Positions 39,490 to 49,190 of a stretch of DNA of 64,000 nt are shown here, piece after piece. This DNA comes from Govania unica (lineage in GTDB: Bacteria; Pseudomonadota; Alphaproteobacteria; Sphingomonadales; Govanellaceae). The DNA is taken from contig NZ_JANWOI010000002.1 of the NCBI RefSeq assembly GCF_027920805.1, forward strand, positions 558,001-622,000, in the 5' to 3' direction. The notes below the pieces were generated by a model. The model did not search any database, was not told the origin of the DNA, and worked only from the letters and a program-made list of their open reading frames with translations. The translations under genes were made by a program, and so were the position numbers. Numbering within the stretch: the stretch's first letter is position 1; every line of letters starts with the position of its first letter.

Positions 39490-40884
39490 ATGCCGACCCA
39501 AATCCTGATGCCCGCCATGTCCCCGACCATGACCGAAGGTAACCTTTCCGCCTGGCGCGTCACCGAAGGTCAAGCCGTGAAGGCGGGCGATGTTCTGGCC
39601 GAAATCGAAACCGACAAGGCCACCATGGAGCTTGAAGCCGACAGCGACGGCACCATTGGCAAAATTCTCGTGCCCGGCGGCAGCGAAGCCGTGGCGGTCA
39701 ATACGCCCATTGCCATTCTGCTTGAAGAGGGTGAAGACGCTTCAGATCTCGCGTCCATGGAAGTGTCGCCTATGTTAGTTCCGTCATCCTCGCGTACGCG
39801 GGGATCCAGCGCGGTGGAAGACCTGGATTCCCGCGTTCGCGGGAATGACAAGAAAGAAAACGTGGCGCCCACAGAAATAGATCTTCCGGCTGGCACGACC
39901 TTCAAGTCCCAGACCGTGCGCGAAGCCTTGCGCGATGCTATGGCCGAGGAAATGCGCCGGGACGACACCGTGTTTCTCATTGGCGAGGAAGTGGCCGAAT
40001 ATCAGGGCGCTTACAAGGTCAGTCAGGGGCTTCTCGATGAATTCGGGCCCCGCCGTGTGGTCGACACTCCGATCACCGAGCATGGCTTTACCGGGCTTGC
40101 GGTTGGGTCGGCCATGGCCGGGTTGCGGCCTATTGTCGAATTCATGACCTTCAATTTCGCCATGCAGGCCATTGACCATCTGATCAATTCGGCGGCCAAG
40201 ACGCGCTATATGTCCGGCGGCCAGATCGGTTGTCCCATGGTGTTCCGCGGGCCCAATGGCGCGGCGTCTCGTGTCGGGGCTCAGCATAGCCAGAATTATG
40301 CTTCCTGGTATGGCCATGTGCCCGGCCTCAAGGTGGTCGCGCCCTATTCGGCGGCGGATGCGAAGGGCTTGATGAAGGCGGCTATTCGCGACAACAATCC
40401 GGTGATCTTCCTTGAAAACGAGATGCTCTATGGCCGCACATTCGATGTGCCGGACGTCGAGGATTACATCGTGCCGATCGGCAAGGCCAAGGTGCTGCGT
40501 GAAGGCTCGGATGTGACCATCGTCGCCTATTCGATCGCCGTCGGCATGGCCCTTGAGGCGGCTGAGAAGCTCGCGAGCGAAGGCATTTCGGCTGAGGTCA
40601 TCGACTTGCGGTCCATTCGTCCGCTCGATATCGAGACCATCGTGGCTTCGGTGCGCAAAACCAATCGCCTGGTGGTGGCCGAGGAAGGCTGGCCGCAATA
40701 TGGCGTCGGCGCTGAAATCGCTGCCCGTGTGATGGAGGAGGCGTTCGACGATCTCGATGCCCCGGTCGCTCGTGTGGCCGATGAAGATGTGCCGCTGCCT
40801 TATGCCGCCAACCTTGAAAAGCTGGCGCTGATCGATGCTGACAAGATCGTTGCGGCGGCCAAAACCGTCACCTATCGCGCCTGA
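39490..40884 (+). CDS. pdhB: Pyruvate dehydrogenase E1 subunit beta with N-terminal lipoyl domain
   Basis: Residues 1-80 form a lipoyl domain (lipoyl Lys43 in [11 protein letters not shown]), an addition known in alphaproteobacterial PdhB. A linker of about 55 residues follows, then the E1-beta transketolase-like core from about residue 136 ([21 protein letters not shown]) with [32 protein letters not shown] and [21 protein letters not shown]. The linker contains residues 98-120 ([20 protein letters not shown], then GND) encoded by a palindromic repeat inserted in frame. 464 residues. 27 bases after pdhA; 15 before pdhC. Confidence 0.95.
   Translation: MPTQILMPAMSPTMTEGNLSAWRVTEGQAVKAGDVLAEIETDKATMELEADSDGTIGKILVPGGSEAVAVNTPIAILLEEGEDASDLASMEVSPMLVPSSSRTRGSSAVEDLDSRVRGNDKKENVAPTEIDLPAGTTFKSQTVREALRDAMAEEMRRDDTVFLIGEEVAEYQGAYKVSQGLLDEFGPRRVVDTPITEHGFTGLAVGSAMAGLRPIVEFMTFNFAMQAIDHLINSAAKTRYMSGGQIGCPMVFRGPNGAASRVGAQHSQNYASWYGHVPGLKVVAPYSAADAKGLMKAAIRDNNPVIFLENEMLYGRTFDVPDVEDYIVPIGKAKVLREGSDVTIVAYSIAVGMALEAAEKLASEGISAEVIDLRSIRPLDIETIVASVRKTNRLVVAEEGWPQYGVGAEIAARVMEEAFDDLDAPVARVADEDVPLPYAANLEKLALIDADKIVAAAKTVTYRA
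39781..39851. repeat. Palindromic element inside pdhB, translated in frame
   Basis: ccgtcatcctcgcgtacgcg and, 31 bases on, cctggattcccgcgttcgcg continuing ggaatgacaag: two internally palindromic arms facing each other, with the same gtcat/atgac ends as the intergenic family. It is free of stops in the pdhB frame and adds about 23 residues to the linker after the lipoyl domain. Confidence 0.8.
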
Positions 40885-40899
40885 GCCGGAGAATTTCTG

Positions 40900-42132
40900 A
40901 TGTCCTTTGAAATTACGATGCCCGCCCTGTCGCCCACGATGGAAAAAGGTAATCTTGCCAAATGGCTCGTTAAGGAAGGTGATGTGGTCAAATCCGGCGA
41001 CGTGATCGCTGAGATTGAAACCGATAAGGCGACCATGGAAGTGGAAGCTGTCGACGAAGGCACGGTTGGCAAGATTCTGGTGGCCGAGGGCACGTCCGAT
41101 GTGCCGGTGGGCACGCTGATTGCCGTTCTGCTTGAGGAAGGCGAAACCGAGGTTGCGGTTCCCGCAGCTGCCAAGAAGGCAGAGCCGCAGCCAAAAGCAG
41201 AGGCTCCGAAGGTTGAGGCGGTTGTTCCGAAAGCGGTACCAGTCGCGCCTGACGACAGCCGGGTGATTGCGTCGCCGCTGGCACGGCGGATTGCCAAGCA
41301 GACAGGGATTGATCTGACCGCCGTTCACGGTAGTGGCCCCGGCGGCCGAATCATCAAGCGCGATCTTGAGGAGACTGTGGCTGTTGCAAAGCCGGTGCCC
41401 AAGGCGGCAGCGCCGAAAGCTGCGGCCGCACCGGTTGCGGGTCAGCAGGATATCCCCTTTGAAGAAATCCGCCTCAGCGGCATGCGCAAGGTCATTGCCG
41501 AGCGGCTGTCGGAATCGAAACGCACCATCCCGCATTTCTATCTGACGGTGGATGTGACGCTCGACAAGCTGATGGCGCTGCGGAAGGAGATCAATCAGGA
41601 CGAGGGTGTTAAGCTTTCGGTCAATGATTTCATCATTAAGGCGCTGGCCAAGGCGCTGGTGGCTGTGCCGGATGCCAACGTGCAGTTTCATGGTGACAAG
41701 CTTCTGAAGTTCAGCCGCGCGGACGTCTCGGTTGCCGTCGCCATCGAGGGCGGGCTTATGACGCCGATCATTCGTGATGCGGCTAACAAAGGCATTGCCG
41801 CCATTGGTGCCGAAATGAAGGCTCTGGCCGAAAAGGCCCGGACGGGGAAGCTTATGCCGCAGGATTATCAGGGCGGCACGGTGTCGCTGTCGAACCTCGG
41901 CATGTTTGGCATCAGGCAGTTCGATGCCGTGATCAACCCGCCGCAGGCTGCCATTCTGGCCGTAGGCGCGGGGGAACAGCGGGCTATCGTCAAAAATGGC
42001 GCGATCGAAATTGCCATGCAGATGACGGTCACCCTGTCTTGCGATCACCGTGCCATTGACGGTGCAGTCGGTGCGCAATTCCTGACAGCCTTCAAGGCGC
42101 TGATCGAAAATCCGATGCGGATGTTGCTGTAG
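40900..42132 (+). CDS. pdhC: Pyruvate dehydrogenase E2 (dihydrolipoamide acetyltransferase)
   Basis: Core of the PDH complex: transfers acetyl from lipoamide to CoA. Lipoyl domain residues 1-80 with Lys43 ([11 protein letters not shown]), an Ala/Pro/Lys linker, the peripheral subunit-binding domain at about 125-160 ([18 protein letters not shown], then [13 protein letters not shown]), a second linker and the catalytic domain to the end, with the CoA-acetyltransferase motif [16 protein letters not shown]. 410 residues, one lipoyl domain. Followed by a palindromic repeat pair before lpd. Confidence 0.97.
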   Translation: MSFEITMPALSPTMEKGNLAKWLVKEGDVVKSGDVIAEIETDKATMEVEAVDEGTVGKILVAEGTSDVPVGTLIAVLLEEGETEVAVPAAAKKAEPQPKAEAPKVEAVVPKAVPVAPDDSRVIASPLARRIAKQTGIDLTAVHGSGPGGRIIKRDLEETVAVAKPVPKAAAPKAAAAPVAGQQDIPFEEIRLSGMRKVIAERLSESKRTIPHFYLTVDVTLDKLMALRKEINQDEGVKLSVNDFIIKALAKALVAVPDANVQFHGDKLLKFSRADVSVAVAIEGGLMTPIIRDAANKGIAAIGAEMKALAEKARTGKLMPQDYQGGTVSLSNLGMFGIRQFDAVINPPQAAILAVGAGEQRAIVKNGAIEIAMQMTVTLSCDHRAIDGAVGAQFLTAFKALIENPMRMLL

Positions 42133-42139
42133 GCCACAA

Positions 42140-42227
42140 TGTCATGGTGGGGCTTGACCCGGCCTTCCATATTTCCGCTGGGCTTGCGTTTGAAGTATGG
42201 ATACGCGGGTCAAGCCCGCGTATGACA
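42140..42227. repeat. Palindromic repeat pair between pdhC and lpd, copies 6 and 7
   Basis: 42140-42170 (tgtcatggtggggcttgacc...) and 42197-42227 (atggatacgcgggtcaagcc...) in opposite orientations. The first copy is more diverged than the others. It sits inside what is probably one transcript, so it may set different pdhABC and lpd levels. Confidence 0.75.
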
Positions 42228-42298
42228 TATGAAACTAAGAAGCAGAAATCCGGCCACCCGATGGAACCCAGGGACAATAAACGGACAGGATACGTGTT

Positions 42299-43699
42299 AT
42301 GACGGAACAAGCGTTTGATGTGGTGGTGATCGGTGGCGGTCCCGGCGGCTATGTGGCGGCGATCCGCGCGGCTCAGCTTGGGCTCAAGACGGCGGTTGTG
42401 GAGCGGGAAAATCTTGGTGGCATTTGCCTCAACTGGGGTTGCATCCCCACCAAGGCGCTGCTGCGGACGTCGGAAGTCCATCATCTGATGACCCAGGCCG
42501 AAGCCTATGGCCTCAAGGTCGAGAACGTCAGCTTTGACATCAAAAAGGTGGTGGAGCGCAGCCGGGGTGTTGCCAGGCAACTGAATTCCGGCGTTACCCA
42601 TCTGATGAAAAAGAACAAGATCACCGTGTTCATGGGGCAAGGTGTGCTGGCTGGCAATGGCAAGGTCAAGGTTGAAAAGGACGGCAAGGCCGAAACTATT
42701 TCAGCCAAGAACATCATTCTCGCCACCGGCGCGCGGGCGCGGGAACTGCCGCATCTGCAGGCGGACGGCAAGCTTGTCTGGACCTATCGCCATGCCATGA
42801 CCCCGGATGTCATGCCGAAATCCATTCTGGTCGTGGGATCGGGCGCGATCGGCATCGAATTCGCGAGCTTCTACAGGGATATGGGCGCGGCGGTTACAGT
42901 TGTTGAAATGCTGGATCGTGTGCTGCCGGTCGAAGATGAGGAAATTTCAGCCTTTGCCGCCAAGCAGTTCAAAAAGCAGGGCATGACGCTTCTGACCTCG
43001 GCTTCGGTCAAGGAACTGAAGAAAGCCAAGGACAGCGTGACCTGCGTGGTTGAAGGCAAGGACGGCAAGACCCAGGAGATCACCGTGGATCGCGTGATCC
43101 TAGCCATCGGGATTGCTGGAAACGTCGAAAATCTCGGGCTTGAGGCGGTGGGCGTCAAGGTTGATCGCGGACATGTGGTCACTGACGAGTATGGGTTTAC
43201 CGGCGTCAAGGGCGTCTGGGCCATTGGCGATCTGACGGGGGCGCCCTGGCTTGCTCATAAGGCGAGCCATGAAGGCGTCATCGTGGCCGAAAAGATCGCC
43301 GGTCAGAAAGATGTTCACCCGATCGACAAGGGCAATATCCCGGGCTGCACCTATTGCCGTCCGCAGGTGGCCTCCGTCGGCTTGACCGAAGCCGCCGCCA
43401 AGGCCAAGGGGCATGAGGTCAAGGTCGGCCGTTTCCCCTTCATCGGCAACGGCAAGGCCATTGCGCTTGGCGAGACCGAGGGCATGATCAAGACCGTGTT
43501 CGACGCCAAAACCGGCGAACTTCTGGGCGCGCATATGATCGGGGCCGAAGTGACGGAGCTGATCAACAGCTATACTGTGGCCCGCACGCTTGAGACCACC
43601 GAGGCCGAACTCATGCATACGGTGTTCCCGCATCCGACCTTAAGCGAAATGTTGCATGAGTCCGTGCTTGACGCCTATGGCCGCGCCCTGCACATATAG
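42299..43699 (+). CDS. lpdA: Dihydrolipoyl dehydrogenase (E3)
   Basis: FAD flavoprotein that reoxidises dihydrolipoamide with NAD. FAD-binding [10 protein letters not shown] at residues 12-21, redox-active Cys43 and Cys48 in [13 protein letters not shown]-binding [12 protein letters not shown], second FAD motif [10 protein letters not shown], and the interface His-Glu pair H445/E450 (HPTLSE). 466 residues. Placed after pdhC, so it is the PDH-linked E3; it may also serve 2-oxoglutarate dehydrogenase if no other lpd exists. Confidence 0.97.
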   Translation: MTEQAFDVVVIGGGPGGYVAAIRAAQLGLKTAVVERENLGGICLNWGCIPTKALLRTSEVHHLMTQAEAYGLKVENVSFDIKKVVERSRGVARQLNSGVTHLMKKNKITVFMGQGVLAGNGKVKVEKDGKAETISAKNIILATGARARELPHLQADGKLVWTYRHAMTPDVMPKSILVVGSGAIGIEFASFYRDMGAAVTVVEMLDRVLPVEDEEISAFAAKQFKKQGMTLLTSASVKELKKAKDSVTCVVEGKDGKTQEITVDRVILAIGIAGNVENLGLEAVGVKVDRGHVVTDEYGFTGVKGVWAIGDLTGAPWLAHKASHEGVIVAEKIAGQKDVHPIDKGNIPGCTYCRPQVASVGLTEAAAKAKGHEVKVGRFPFIGNGKAIALGETEGMIKTVFDAKTGELLGAHMIGAEVTELINSYTVARTLETTEAELMHTVFPHPTLSEMLHESVLDAYGRALHI

Positions 43700-43722
43700 G
43701 TCGAAATTGTAATCTATGGCGT

Positions 43723-43753
43723 CCTCGTTCGAGGCAACCGGCTTTGAACGAGG
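43723..43753 (+). promoter_or_regulatory. Stem-loop in the lpd-lipA spacer
   Basis: cctcgttc (43723-43730) pairs with gaacgagg (43746-43753). The 3' arm ends 20 bases before the lipA ATG and 10 before its AAGGA. It may modulate lipA translation. Confidence 0.4.
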
Positions 43754-43773
43754 GTGACACTAAGGATAGCCCG

Positions 43774-44700
43774 ATGACCAAGATCGTGAATCTGAAGGAT
43801 GATGGGATGCCGCGTAAGCCGAAGCCGGATTGGCTGCGGGTCAAGGCGCCGACCTCGGAAACCTTTCTTGAAACACGCAAGCTCATGCGTGACCTGAAAC
43901 TGAATACCGTGTGCGAGGAAGCGGCCTGCCCGAATATTGGCGAGTGCTGGACCAAGAAACACGCGACGGTCATGATCCTTGGCGATATCTGCACCCGGGC
44001 CTGTGCGTTCTGCAACATCAAGACCGGGCTTGGCCGTCCGGTCGATGCGTCGGAGCCGCAGCATGTGGCTGAAGCCGCGAGCGCGCTTGGGCTTGAGCAT
44101 ATCGTCATCACCTCGGTCGATCGCGATGACCTGGACGATGGCGGAGCCATGCAGTTCGTGAAAGTGATCGAGGCTTTGCGCAAGGAAGCCCCGAACACCA
44201 CCATTGAAATCCTGACGCCCGATTTCCGTAATAAGCCGGGGGCGCTTGAGATGGTGATCAAGGCGCGGCCCGATGTGTTCAACCATAACCTTGAAACCGT
44301 GCCGCGGCTGTACCCGACGATCCGGCCGGGGGCGCGCTATTACCATTCGCTGCGCCTGCTTGATACTGTGAAGCAGATTGATCCGTCGATTTTCACCAAA
44401 TCCGGCGTCATGGTCGGGCTTGGCGAAGAAAAGCTTGAAGTTCAGGAAGTGATGGACGACATGCGTTCGGCCAATATCGATTTCCTCACCATCGGCCAAT
44501 ATCTCCAGCCGACGCCGCGTCATGCGGTGGTGGATCGCTTTGTCACGCCGGACGAGTTCGTGAGCTATAAAACGATTGGTGAGGCCAAGGGTTTTCTGCT
44601 GGTGGCGGCATCGCCCCTGACGCGATCGTCCTACCACGCGGGCGCTGATTTCGAGCGGTTGCGGGCCGCCCGCGAAGCTCAGCTCGCCAAGCTCCGGTAA
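43774..44700 (+). CDS. lipA: Lipoyl synthase
   Basis: Radical SAM enzyme that inserts two sulfurs into protein-bound octanoyl groups. Both iron-sulfur sites are intact: the auxiliary cluster Cys47, Cys52, Cys58 ([12 protein letters not shown]) and the radical SAM CxxxCxxC Cys73, Cys77, Cys80 (CTRACAFC). 308 residues from ATG 43774, which has AAGGA seven bases upstream; an in-frame TTG at 43744 is less likely. It lipoylates PdhB and PdhC encoded just upstream, a clear functional grouping. Confidence 0.97.
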   Translation: MTKIVNLKDDGMPRKPKPDWLRVKAPTSETFLETRKLMRDLKLNTVCEEAACPNIGECWTKKHATVMILGDICTRACAFCNIKTGLGRPVDASEPQHVAEAASALGLEHIVITSVDRDDLDDGGAMQFVKVIEALRKEAPNTTIEILTPDFRNKPGALEMVIKARPDVFNHNLETVPRLYPTIRPGARYYHSLRLLDTVKQIDPSIFTKSGVMVGLGEEKLEVQEVMDDMRSANIDFLTIGQYLQPTPRHAVVDRFVTPDEFVSYKTIGEAKGFLLVAASPLTRSSYHAGADFERLRAAREAQLAKLR

Positions 44701-44709
44701 CGTTCGCGC

Positions 44710-45144
44710 ATGCCGAAACATGTTGAAAAACGGACCCTTAAATACAGTCCGGACGAGCTTTATGCGCTTGTGGCGGACGTGGCCCGCTACCCTGAGTTCC
44801 TGCCCTGGTGCGTCGGCGCGCGTATTCTCAAGCGGACGGATCAGGAGATCTGGGCCGATTTGATGATCGGTTTCAAGATGTTCCGCGAGACATTTACGTC
44901 ACGGGTTCAACTGAATCCGGGCGTGATCGAAGTCGAATATGTCAAAGGGCCTTTGAAGCATCTGACCAATCATTGGGCGTTTCTGCCTGCAGGTGATGGC
45001 CAATGCACCATCGATTTCATGGTCGATTTCGAGTTCAAGAATCTTCTGTTCGAAAGGCTTGTGGGGGCGTTGTTTACCGAGGCTGTCCACCGCATGGTTC
45101 TGGCATTTGAAAAACGTGCTGTGGAGGTTTACGGGCCGCGATGA
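44710..45144 (+). CDS. COQ10/RatA-family START-domain protein
   Basis: 144 residues of the polyketide-cyclase/START fold: YSPDELYALVADVARYPEFLPWCVGARI near the start, FKMFRETFTSRVQL in the middle and TIDFMVDFEFKNLLFERLVGALF near the end, the pattern shared by mitochondrial Coq10 and bacterial RatA. Coq10 binds ubiquinone; RatA was described as a ribosome anti-association toxin. The ubiquinone role is more likely here, but that is inference. It overlaps the next gene by four bases and begins 9 bases after lipA. Confidence 0.85.
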   Translation: MPKHVEKRTLKYSPDELYALVADVARYPEFLPWCVGARILKRTDQEIWADLMIGFKMFRETFTSRVQLNPGVIEVEYVKGPLKHLTNHWAFLPAGDGQCTIDFMVDFEFKNLLFERLVGALFTEAVHRMVLAFEKRAVEVYGPR

Positions 45145-45632
45145 GCTATACCCTGATCCCGCTTGATGGCGAGCGTATCAACGCCCTGATCCTTGATCCT
45201 GTCCTGACGCTCGCGCCGTTATGCGACAATGTGGTGGCCATTGAAGAGATTGTTTCGGTGTTGTCCGAAGCCTCTCTTGGGTTTTACGAGGCCATTGAGG
45301 CGGTATCTCCCTGGTTCAGCTACCTCGTGCGCCGCGACAGCGACCGCGCTGTCGTTGGCACCTGCAGTTTCAAGGGCGCGCCGAGCGAAGGTATTGTCGA
45401 GGTGGCCTATTTTACCTTCCCCGGCTATGAGGCACAGGGCTGCGCGACCAATATGGTTGCCGGGTTGTTGCTGATCGCGCGGCGGTCGCAGGACGTGTCC
45501 TATGTCATCGCCCATACTTTGCCGGAGGAAAATTCCTCAACAAGCGTGCTTCGCCGTAATGGGTTCGAGCATCTTGGAACGGTAGTGGATCCGGAAGATG
45601 GCGACGTCTGGCGCTGGTTGCTGACGGTTTAA
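45141..45632 (+). CDS. GNAT-family N-acetyltransferase
   Basis: 163 residues with the RimJ/RimL-like GNAT layout: VRRDSDRAVVGTCSFKGAP (beta 2-3), EVAYFTFPGYEAQGCATNMV (acetyl-CoA-binding beta 4/alpha 3, with a changed Q/R-x-x-G-x-G/A loop EAQGCAT) and HTLPEENSSTSVLRRNGFEHLG, the N-S-S-VL+-NGF motif of this subgroup. Substrate unknown. Translationally coupled to the START protein (ATGA overlap). It ends just before a palindromic repeat pair. Confidence 0.82.
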   Translation: MSYTLIPLDGERINALILDPVLTLAPLCDNVVAIEEIVSVLSEASLGFYEAIEAVSPWFSYLVRRDSDRAVVGTCSFKGAPSEGIVEVAYFTFPGYEAQGCATNMVAGLLLIARRSQDVSYVIAHTLPEENSSTSVLRRNGFEHLGTVVDPEDGDVWRWLLTV

Positions 45633-45637
45633 TCCTT

Positions 45638-45713
45638 TGTCATTGCCGGGCTTGACCCGGCAATCCACCTTACGGCGGCACCATGGATTGCCGGGTCAAG
45701 CCCGGCAATGACA
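45638..45713. repeat. Palindromic repeat pair, copies 8 and 9
   Basis: 45638-45667 (tgtcattgccgggcttgacc...) and 45682-45713 (catggattgccgggtcaagc...), near-perfect inverted copies 14 bases apart, directly after the GNAT gene. This is the cleanest pair in the window. Confidence 0.87.
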
Positions 45714-45734
45714 TGATAGGTAAAAATCTGCAGC

Positions 45735-45836
45735 CGTTATCGCGAGCCGCGTTAGCGGCGTGGCGATCCAGGATCTTTGGTGCCGGACTGTGAGGTGGTG
45801 AGACTGGATTGCTTCGGCTGCGCCTCACAATGACGG
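45735..45836. repeat. Possible second type of dispersed repeat
   Basis: A stretch with ggcgatccaggatctttgg at one end and actggattgcttcggctgcg, then cctcacaatgacgg, at the other. The layout (…atccagg … ctggatt … caatgacg) resembles the main palindromic family but the cores differ. No second copy is seen in this window, so the call is tentative. Confidence 0.4.
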
Positions 45837-45850
45837 GTGTGATGTTGCAT

Positions 45851-45890
45851 AAATAAAGGCGCGAGTGATTGCCCACTCGCGCCTTTATTT
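45851..45890. terminator. Bidirectional terminator between GNAT gene and fpr
   Basis: Perfect 17-bp stem (45851-45867 with 45874-45890, aaataaaggcgcgagtg/cactcgcgcctttattt) and a 6-base loop. Its A/T-rich ends serve both convergent genes. Confidence 0.9.
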
Positions 45891-45904
45891 CAATTGGTTG
45901 CAGC

Positions 45905-46678
45905 CTATTTCTCAACAAACGCTTTTTCGATCACATAGTGGCCGGGTTTGTTGTTGCTGCCTTCGATGAAGCCGCGTTCTTCTAAGATGCGGACGGTGTC
46001 GCGCAGCATTTCGGGGCTGCCGCAGAGCATGACGCGGTCGTCTTCCTTGTTGAAGGAGGGCAGGCCGAGGCGGTCGAACATCTTGCCGCTTTCGATCACG
46101 TCGGTGATGCGGCCTTCGTTTTCAAAGGGCTCACGGGTGACGAGCGGGTAATAGACAAGCTTCTCACTGATAAGTTCGCCGAGATGTTCGTCCTGCGGCA
46201 GATTCTCGGTGATCCGGCCCATATAGGCGAGTTCCGAGGCAAAGCGGCAGCCATGCACCAGAACCACCTTGTCGAAGCGATCATAGACTTCGAGGTCGCG
46301 AATGACGCTCATGAAGGGGGCGAGGCCGGTACCGGTCGACAGCAGGTAAAGATGCTTGCCCGGCAGCAGGTTATCCACAAGAAGCGTGCCCACGGGCTTG
46401 CGGCCCACAAGAATATTGTCGCCCGGCTTCAGATGCTGGAGCCGCGAGGTCAGGGGGCCTTCCGGCACCTTAATGCTGAGAAATTCAAGTTCTTCGTCAT
46501 AGTTGGCGCTGGCCATGCTGTAGGCGCGCATCAACGGCTTGCCCTCGACCTCAAGACCGATCATGACGAACTGACCGTTCTGGAAGCGGAAAGAGGGGTC
46601 GCGTGTGGTCGTGAAACTGAACAACCGATCGGTCCAATGGTGGACAGAAAGGACGGTTTCCTGATTAAAAGCACTCAT
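45905..46678 (-). CDS. fpr: Ferredoxin--NADP(+) reductase
   Basis: FAD enzyme exchanging electrons between NADPH and ferredoxin/flavodoxin. FAD-binding MRAYSMASANYDEELEF (R-x-Y-S type, about residues 49-65), SRLQHLKPGDNILVG, NADP-binding STGTGLAPFMSVIRD, VLVHGCRFASELAY, MLCGSPEMLRD and the C-terminal FVEK extension, as in the bacterial subclass I (Rhodobacter/E. coli type). 257 residues. The 339-base upstream spacer probably holds its promoter. Confidence 0.94.
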   Translation of the reverse strand: MSAFNQETVLSVHHWTDRLFSFTTTRDPSFRFQNGQFVMIGLEVEGKPLMRAYSMASANYDEELEFLSIKVPEGPLTSRLQHLKPGDNILVGRKPVGTLLVDNLLPGKHLYLLSTGTGLAPFMSVIRDLEVYDRFDKVVLVHGCRFASELAYMGRITENLPQDEHLGELISEKLVYYPLVTREPFENEGRITDVIESGKMFDRLGLPSFNKEDDRVMLCGSPEMLRDTVRILEERGFIEGSNNKPGHYVIEKAFVEK

Positions 46679-46932
46679 GTGTAAATCGCGCCATATTTAG
46701 ACATGGCTCGTGAGGAGCCATTCCCGGAAAAAGGCCGGAAAGAAACAACACCTATGAGGTCAGGATTTCTATTCCGCGAGACGGGCCTTAAATATAGTCC
46801 GGAAAGCAACTGTGCAACCCCAAATTTTGCGTGCCAGATATGTAGAAATGACATGGGCTGTCAGTTTAGGGTGGCTAATATCAGGTAGTTTATTGTTCTA
46901 GTTGAATAAAATATAGGTTCATAGGAGAGGCG
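46679..46932. other. Spacer upstream of fpr
   Basis: Moderately AT-rich, no repeat or hairpin of note. A 61-codon frame (46703-46888) is open but has no ribosome binding site. I see no clear promoter, though the fpr promoter should be here. Confidence 0.5.
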
Positions 46933-47016
46933 ATGGTTTTTCTCGATGAGAACTATTTGCAAGAAGTCTGTTCGGGGAGGTTGTGGCAAGCCTCACATGG
47001 CGGAATTATTTTGTAG
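46933..47016 (+). CDS. Possible 27-residue small protein with strong ribosome binding site
   Basis: ATG at 46933 preceded by AGGAGAGG two bases earlier, within the best Shine-Dalgarno match of the spacer. Encodes MVFLDENYLQEV, then CSGRLWQASHGGIIL, and ends with TAG one base from the convergent cinA stop. No homology recognised; could be chance. Confidence 0.3.
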   Translation: MVFLDENYLQEVCSGRLWQASHGGIIL

Positions 47017-47017
47017 A

Positions 47018-47536
47018 TTACAAATTGTGATTCCGGTCAGGCGTGTTGATGACTAGGCGACGTAGGATCGCGAGGGCCGCCTTCACGGTCTCCAGCCGGA
47101 TATGATTGCGGCTGCTGTCGCCAAACAGAAAGCGTTCCGAGACCAGCTCGCCGTGGCGGTTCTGGCCGGCGATATGGACCAGTCCGACGGGTTTTTCGGC
47201 CGAGCCACCATCCGGGCCAGCGATGCCGGTGACGGCGACGGAAACCGATGCACGGGATTGATCCAGCGCGCCCTGGGCCATGGCCTCGGCGACCGGGGCG
47301 CTGACCGCGCCATGCATTTCAAGAAGGGCGGGGGAGACGCCGATCATGTGGGTTTTGGCATCATTCGAATAGGTGACAAAGCCGCAATCCACCACATCGG
47401 ACGATCCGGCGATCTCGGTCAGGCAGGCAACGATCAAACCACCGGTACAGGATTCCGCCGTGGCGATCATCAGGCTTTTCGCCCGGGCGAGAGCCAGAAT
47501 ATTGGTCGCTTCCGTCAGTAAATCAGGGGAGAACAT
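47018..47536 (-). CDS. pncC: CinA C-terminal-family nicotinamide-nucleotide amidohydrolase
   Basis: Deamidates nicotinamide mononucleotide in NAD recycling. Stand-alone CinA C-domain: MIATAESCTGGLIVACLTEIAGSS (residues about 23-46), YSNDAKTHMIGV, MAQGALDQSRASVSVAVTGIAGPDGGSAEKPVGLVHIA, FGDSSRNHIRLETVKAALAIL. 172 residues from ATG 47536. It overlaps the pgpA stop by 14 bases, so the two are coupled. It lacks the N-terminal MoCF-like domain of full CinA. Confidence 0.92.
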   Translation of the reverse strand: MFSPDLLTEATNILALARAKSLMIATAESCTGGLIVACLTEIAGSSDVVDCGFVTYSNDAKTHMIGVSPALLEMHGAVSAPVAEAMAQGALDQSRASVSVAVTGIAGPDGGSAEKPVGLVHIAGQNRHGELVSERFLFGDSSRNHIRLETVKAALAILRRLVINTPDRNHNL

Positions 47537-47999
47537 AGGCCACACCCCAAATTAAAATTGCTGCCATCAAGCCCGCCGCCACATCGTCCATCATGACGCC
47601 GAGGCCACCCTTCAAACGCCGATCGAGCATGCCGACCGGCCAGGGCTTCAGAATATCAAACAGCCGAAAGGCGGCAAAGGCAAGGGCGTAGCCAAGAATG
47701 CCATGGCTTAAAATCGGTAGCAGCGCCAGCCATTGCCCGACGACCTCATCAACCACGATCGCGCCGGGGTCGCTCACGCCGACCCGCTGCCCGTAGCGTG
47801 AGGCGGCCCAGACACCGAGCGGAAACAATAGAATGGCGGCGATCAGCAGGGCCGGCATGCCGCCGAAATAGGCGATGACAAAGCCACAGGGCAGGGCCGC
47901 GAGCGAGCCCCAGGTTCCCGGCGCTTTGGGCAGATAGCCCGCGCCGAACCATGTGGCGATGAGCGTGTCCGGACTGTTGAGGGGCGGGCGTTCGGTCAT
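47523..47999 (-). CDS. pgpA: Phosphatidylglycerophosphatase A
   Basis: Membrane enzyme that dephosphorylates PGP to phosphatidylglycerol. About four hydrophobic helices; conserved motifs ATWFGAGYLPKAPGTWGSLAA (about residues 14-34), AIVVDEVVGQWLALL and the metal-binding GVMMDDVAAG near the C-terminus. 158 residues from ATG 47999. The open frame runs further upstream across the end of ispDF, but that part has no PgpA homology. It uses CDP-diacylglycerol-derived lipid made through CdsA. Confidence 0.92.
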   Translation of the reverse strand: MTERPPLNSPDTLIATWFGAGYLPKAPGTWGSLAALPCGFVIAYFGGMPALLIAAILLFPLGVWAASRYGQRVGVSDPGAIVVDEVVGQWLALLPILSHGILGYALAFAAFRLFDILKPWPVGMLDRRLKGGLGVMMDDVAAGLMAAILIWGVAYVLP

Positions 48000-48031
48000 G
48001 CTGTACCTGCTATATGAAACGGAGGGGGTGA

Positions 48032-49180
48032 TCAGGGCAGGCGTACGGTTGCCATGGCTTGAGCTGCGATGCCTTCGCGGCGGCCGGTGAAGCCGAGTTC
48101 TTCGGTCGTGGTGGCCTTGACGCTCACACGGTCGAGGGAGATGCGCAGGATTTCGGCAATGCGGCCGCGCATCTGATCGCGGTGCGGGCCGATTTTCGGG
48201 CGTTCGCAGATCAGCGTCACATCCACATGGGCGATGACGCCGCCGCGCGCGGCCACACGGTCGCGGGCATGGGCGAGGAAGACGGCGGAGTCGACCCCGC
48301 GCCATTGCGGATCGGAGGGCGGGAAGACTGCTCCGATGTCGCCTTCGGCAAGGGCGCCGAGCAGGGCATCGGTCAGGGCATGCAGGCCAACGTCGGCATC
48401 CGAATGGCCGAGAAGGGCCTGGGTATGCGGCACCCGGACCCCGCAGAGCGTCACGTGATCGCCGTCGGTGAAACGATGGACGTCAAAGCCGCTCGCGCTG
48501 CGGATGTCGCCTAGCCGGTTCAGGATCAACCGTTCCACTTGCAGAAGATCTTCCGGGGTGGTCACTTTGAGTGTCTCCTCATGGCCCATGACCACATGCA
48601 CTTTGCCACCGCTTGCTTGCAGGATGGCGGCGTCGTCGGTGAAGTCTTCATGGTCCGCGGCGCGATGGGTGGCCAGAATATCGCCGAGACGGAAGCCTTG
48701 CGGGGTCTGCGCACGCATCAGACCGTCCCGGTCAACGCTGCCGCTGACAAAGCCATCGGTTACACGTCGCAGGCTGTCGACCACGGGAAGCGCCGGAAGC
48801 GCACCGGGATTGTCCTTGAGTGCAGCGAGAACGCGGTCTATGAGCGCGGCCGGGACCAGCGGCCGGGCAGCATCATGGATAAGCACCTGGGTGACGCCCT
48901 GCCGCGCGAGCGCCTCAAGTCCGGCACGGACCGAAAGCTGCCGGGTGGCCCCGCCGGTTACCGGGGGGAGCAGAGACAGGCCCGATGCGGCGGCATCAAA
49001 AAGCTGACGATCATCCTCATGGATGACCGTCAGCACATGATCGACAGCCGGATGATCCAGAAACGCCTGGAGGGTCCAGCGCAGCAAGGGAGCGCCGAGC
49101 AAGGGCAGATATTGCTTGGGGCTCGTGCCGCCGAAACGGGTTCCGCGTCCGGCGGCGACAATCAGGGCGGCAGTGGTCAT
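48032..49180 (-). CDS. ispDF: Bifunctional IspD/IspF (MEP cytidylyltransferase / MEcPP synthase)
   Basis: Two non-consecutive steps of the MEP pathway in one chain of 382 residues. IspD part (1 to about 220): [20 protein letters not shown] near the start and [13 protein letters not shown]. IspF part (about 225 to end): [19 protein letters not shown] with its Asp-x-His zinc site, [21 protein letters not shown] with the second His, [12 protein letters not shown]. The fusion is typical of alpha- and epsilonproteobacteria. ATG 49180 ([11 protein letters not shown]) is chosen over an in-frame start at 49204. 32 bases upstream of pgpA. Confidence 0.97.
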   Translation of the reverse strand: MTTAALIVAAGRGTRFGGTSPKQYLPLLGAPLLRWTLQAFLDHPAVDHVLTVIHEDDRQLFDAAASGLSLLPPVTGGATRQLSVRAGLEALARQGVTQVLIHDAARPLVPAALIDRVLAALKDNPGALPALPVVDSLRRVTDGFVSGSVDRDGLMRAQTPQGFRLGDILATHRAADHEDFTDDAAILQASGGKVHVVMGHEETLKVTTPEDLLQVERLILNRLGDIRSASGFDVHRFTDGDHVTLCGVRVPHTQALLGHSDADVGLHALTDALLGALAEGDIGAVFPPSDPQWRGVDSAVFLAHARDRVAARGGVIAHVDVTLICERPKIGPHRDQMRGRIAEILRISLDRVSVKATTTEELGFTGRREGIAAQAMATVRLP

Positions 49181-49190
49181 GGATACTCGC

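Noticed and set aside
39784-42078. A 764-codon open frame on the minus strand across pdhB and pdhC
   Set aside because: It is the antisense shadow of two certain genes with G+C-rich codons; its translation is His/Arg-rich with no domain.
46703-46888. 61-codon frame with several Cys upstream of fpr
   Set aside because: No Shine-Dalgarno and no recognisable fold; the Cys spacing does not match a known zinc motif.
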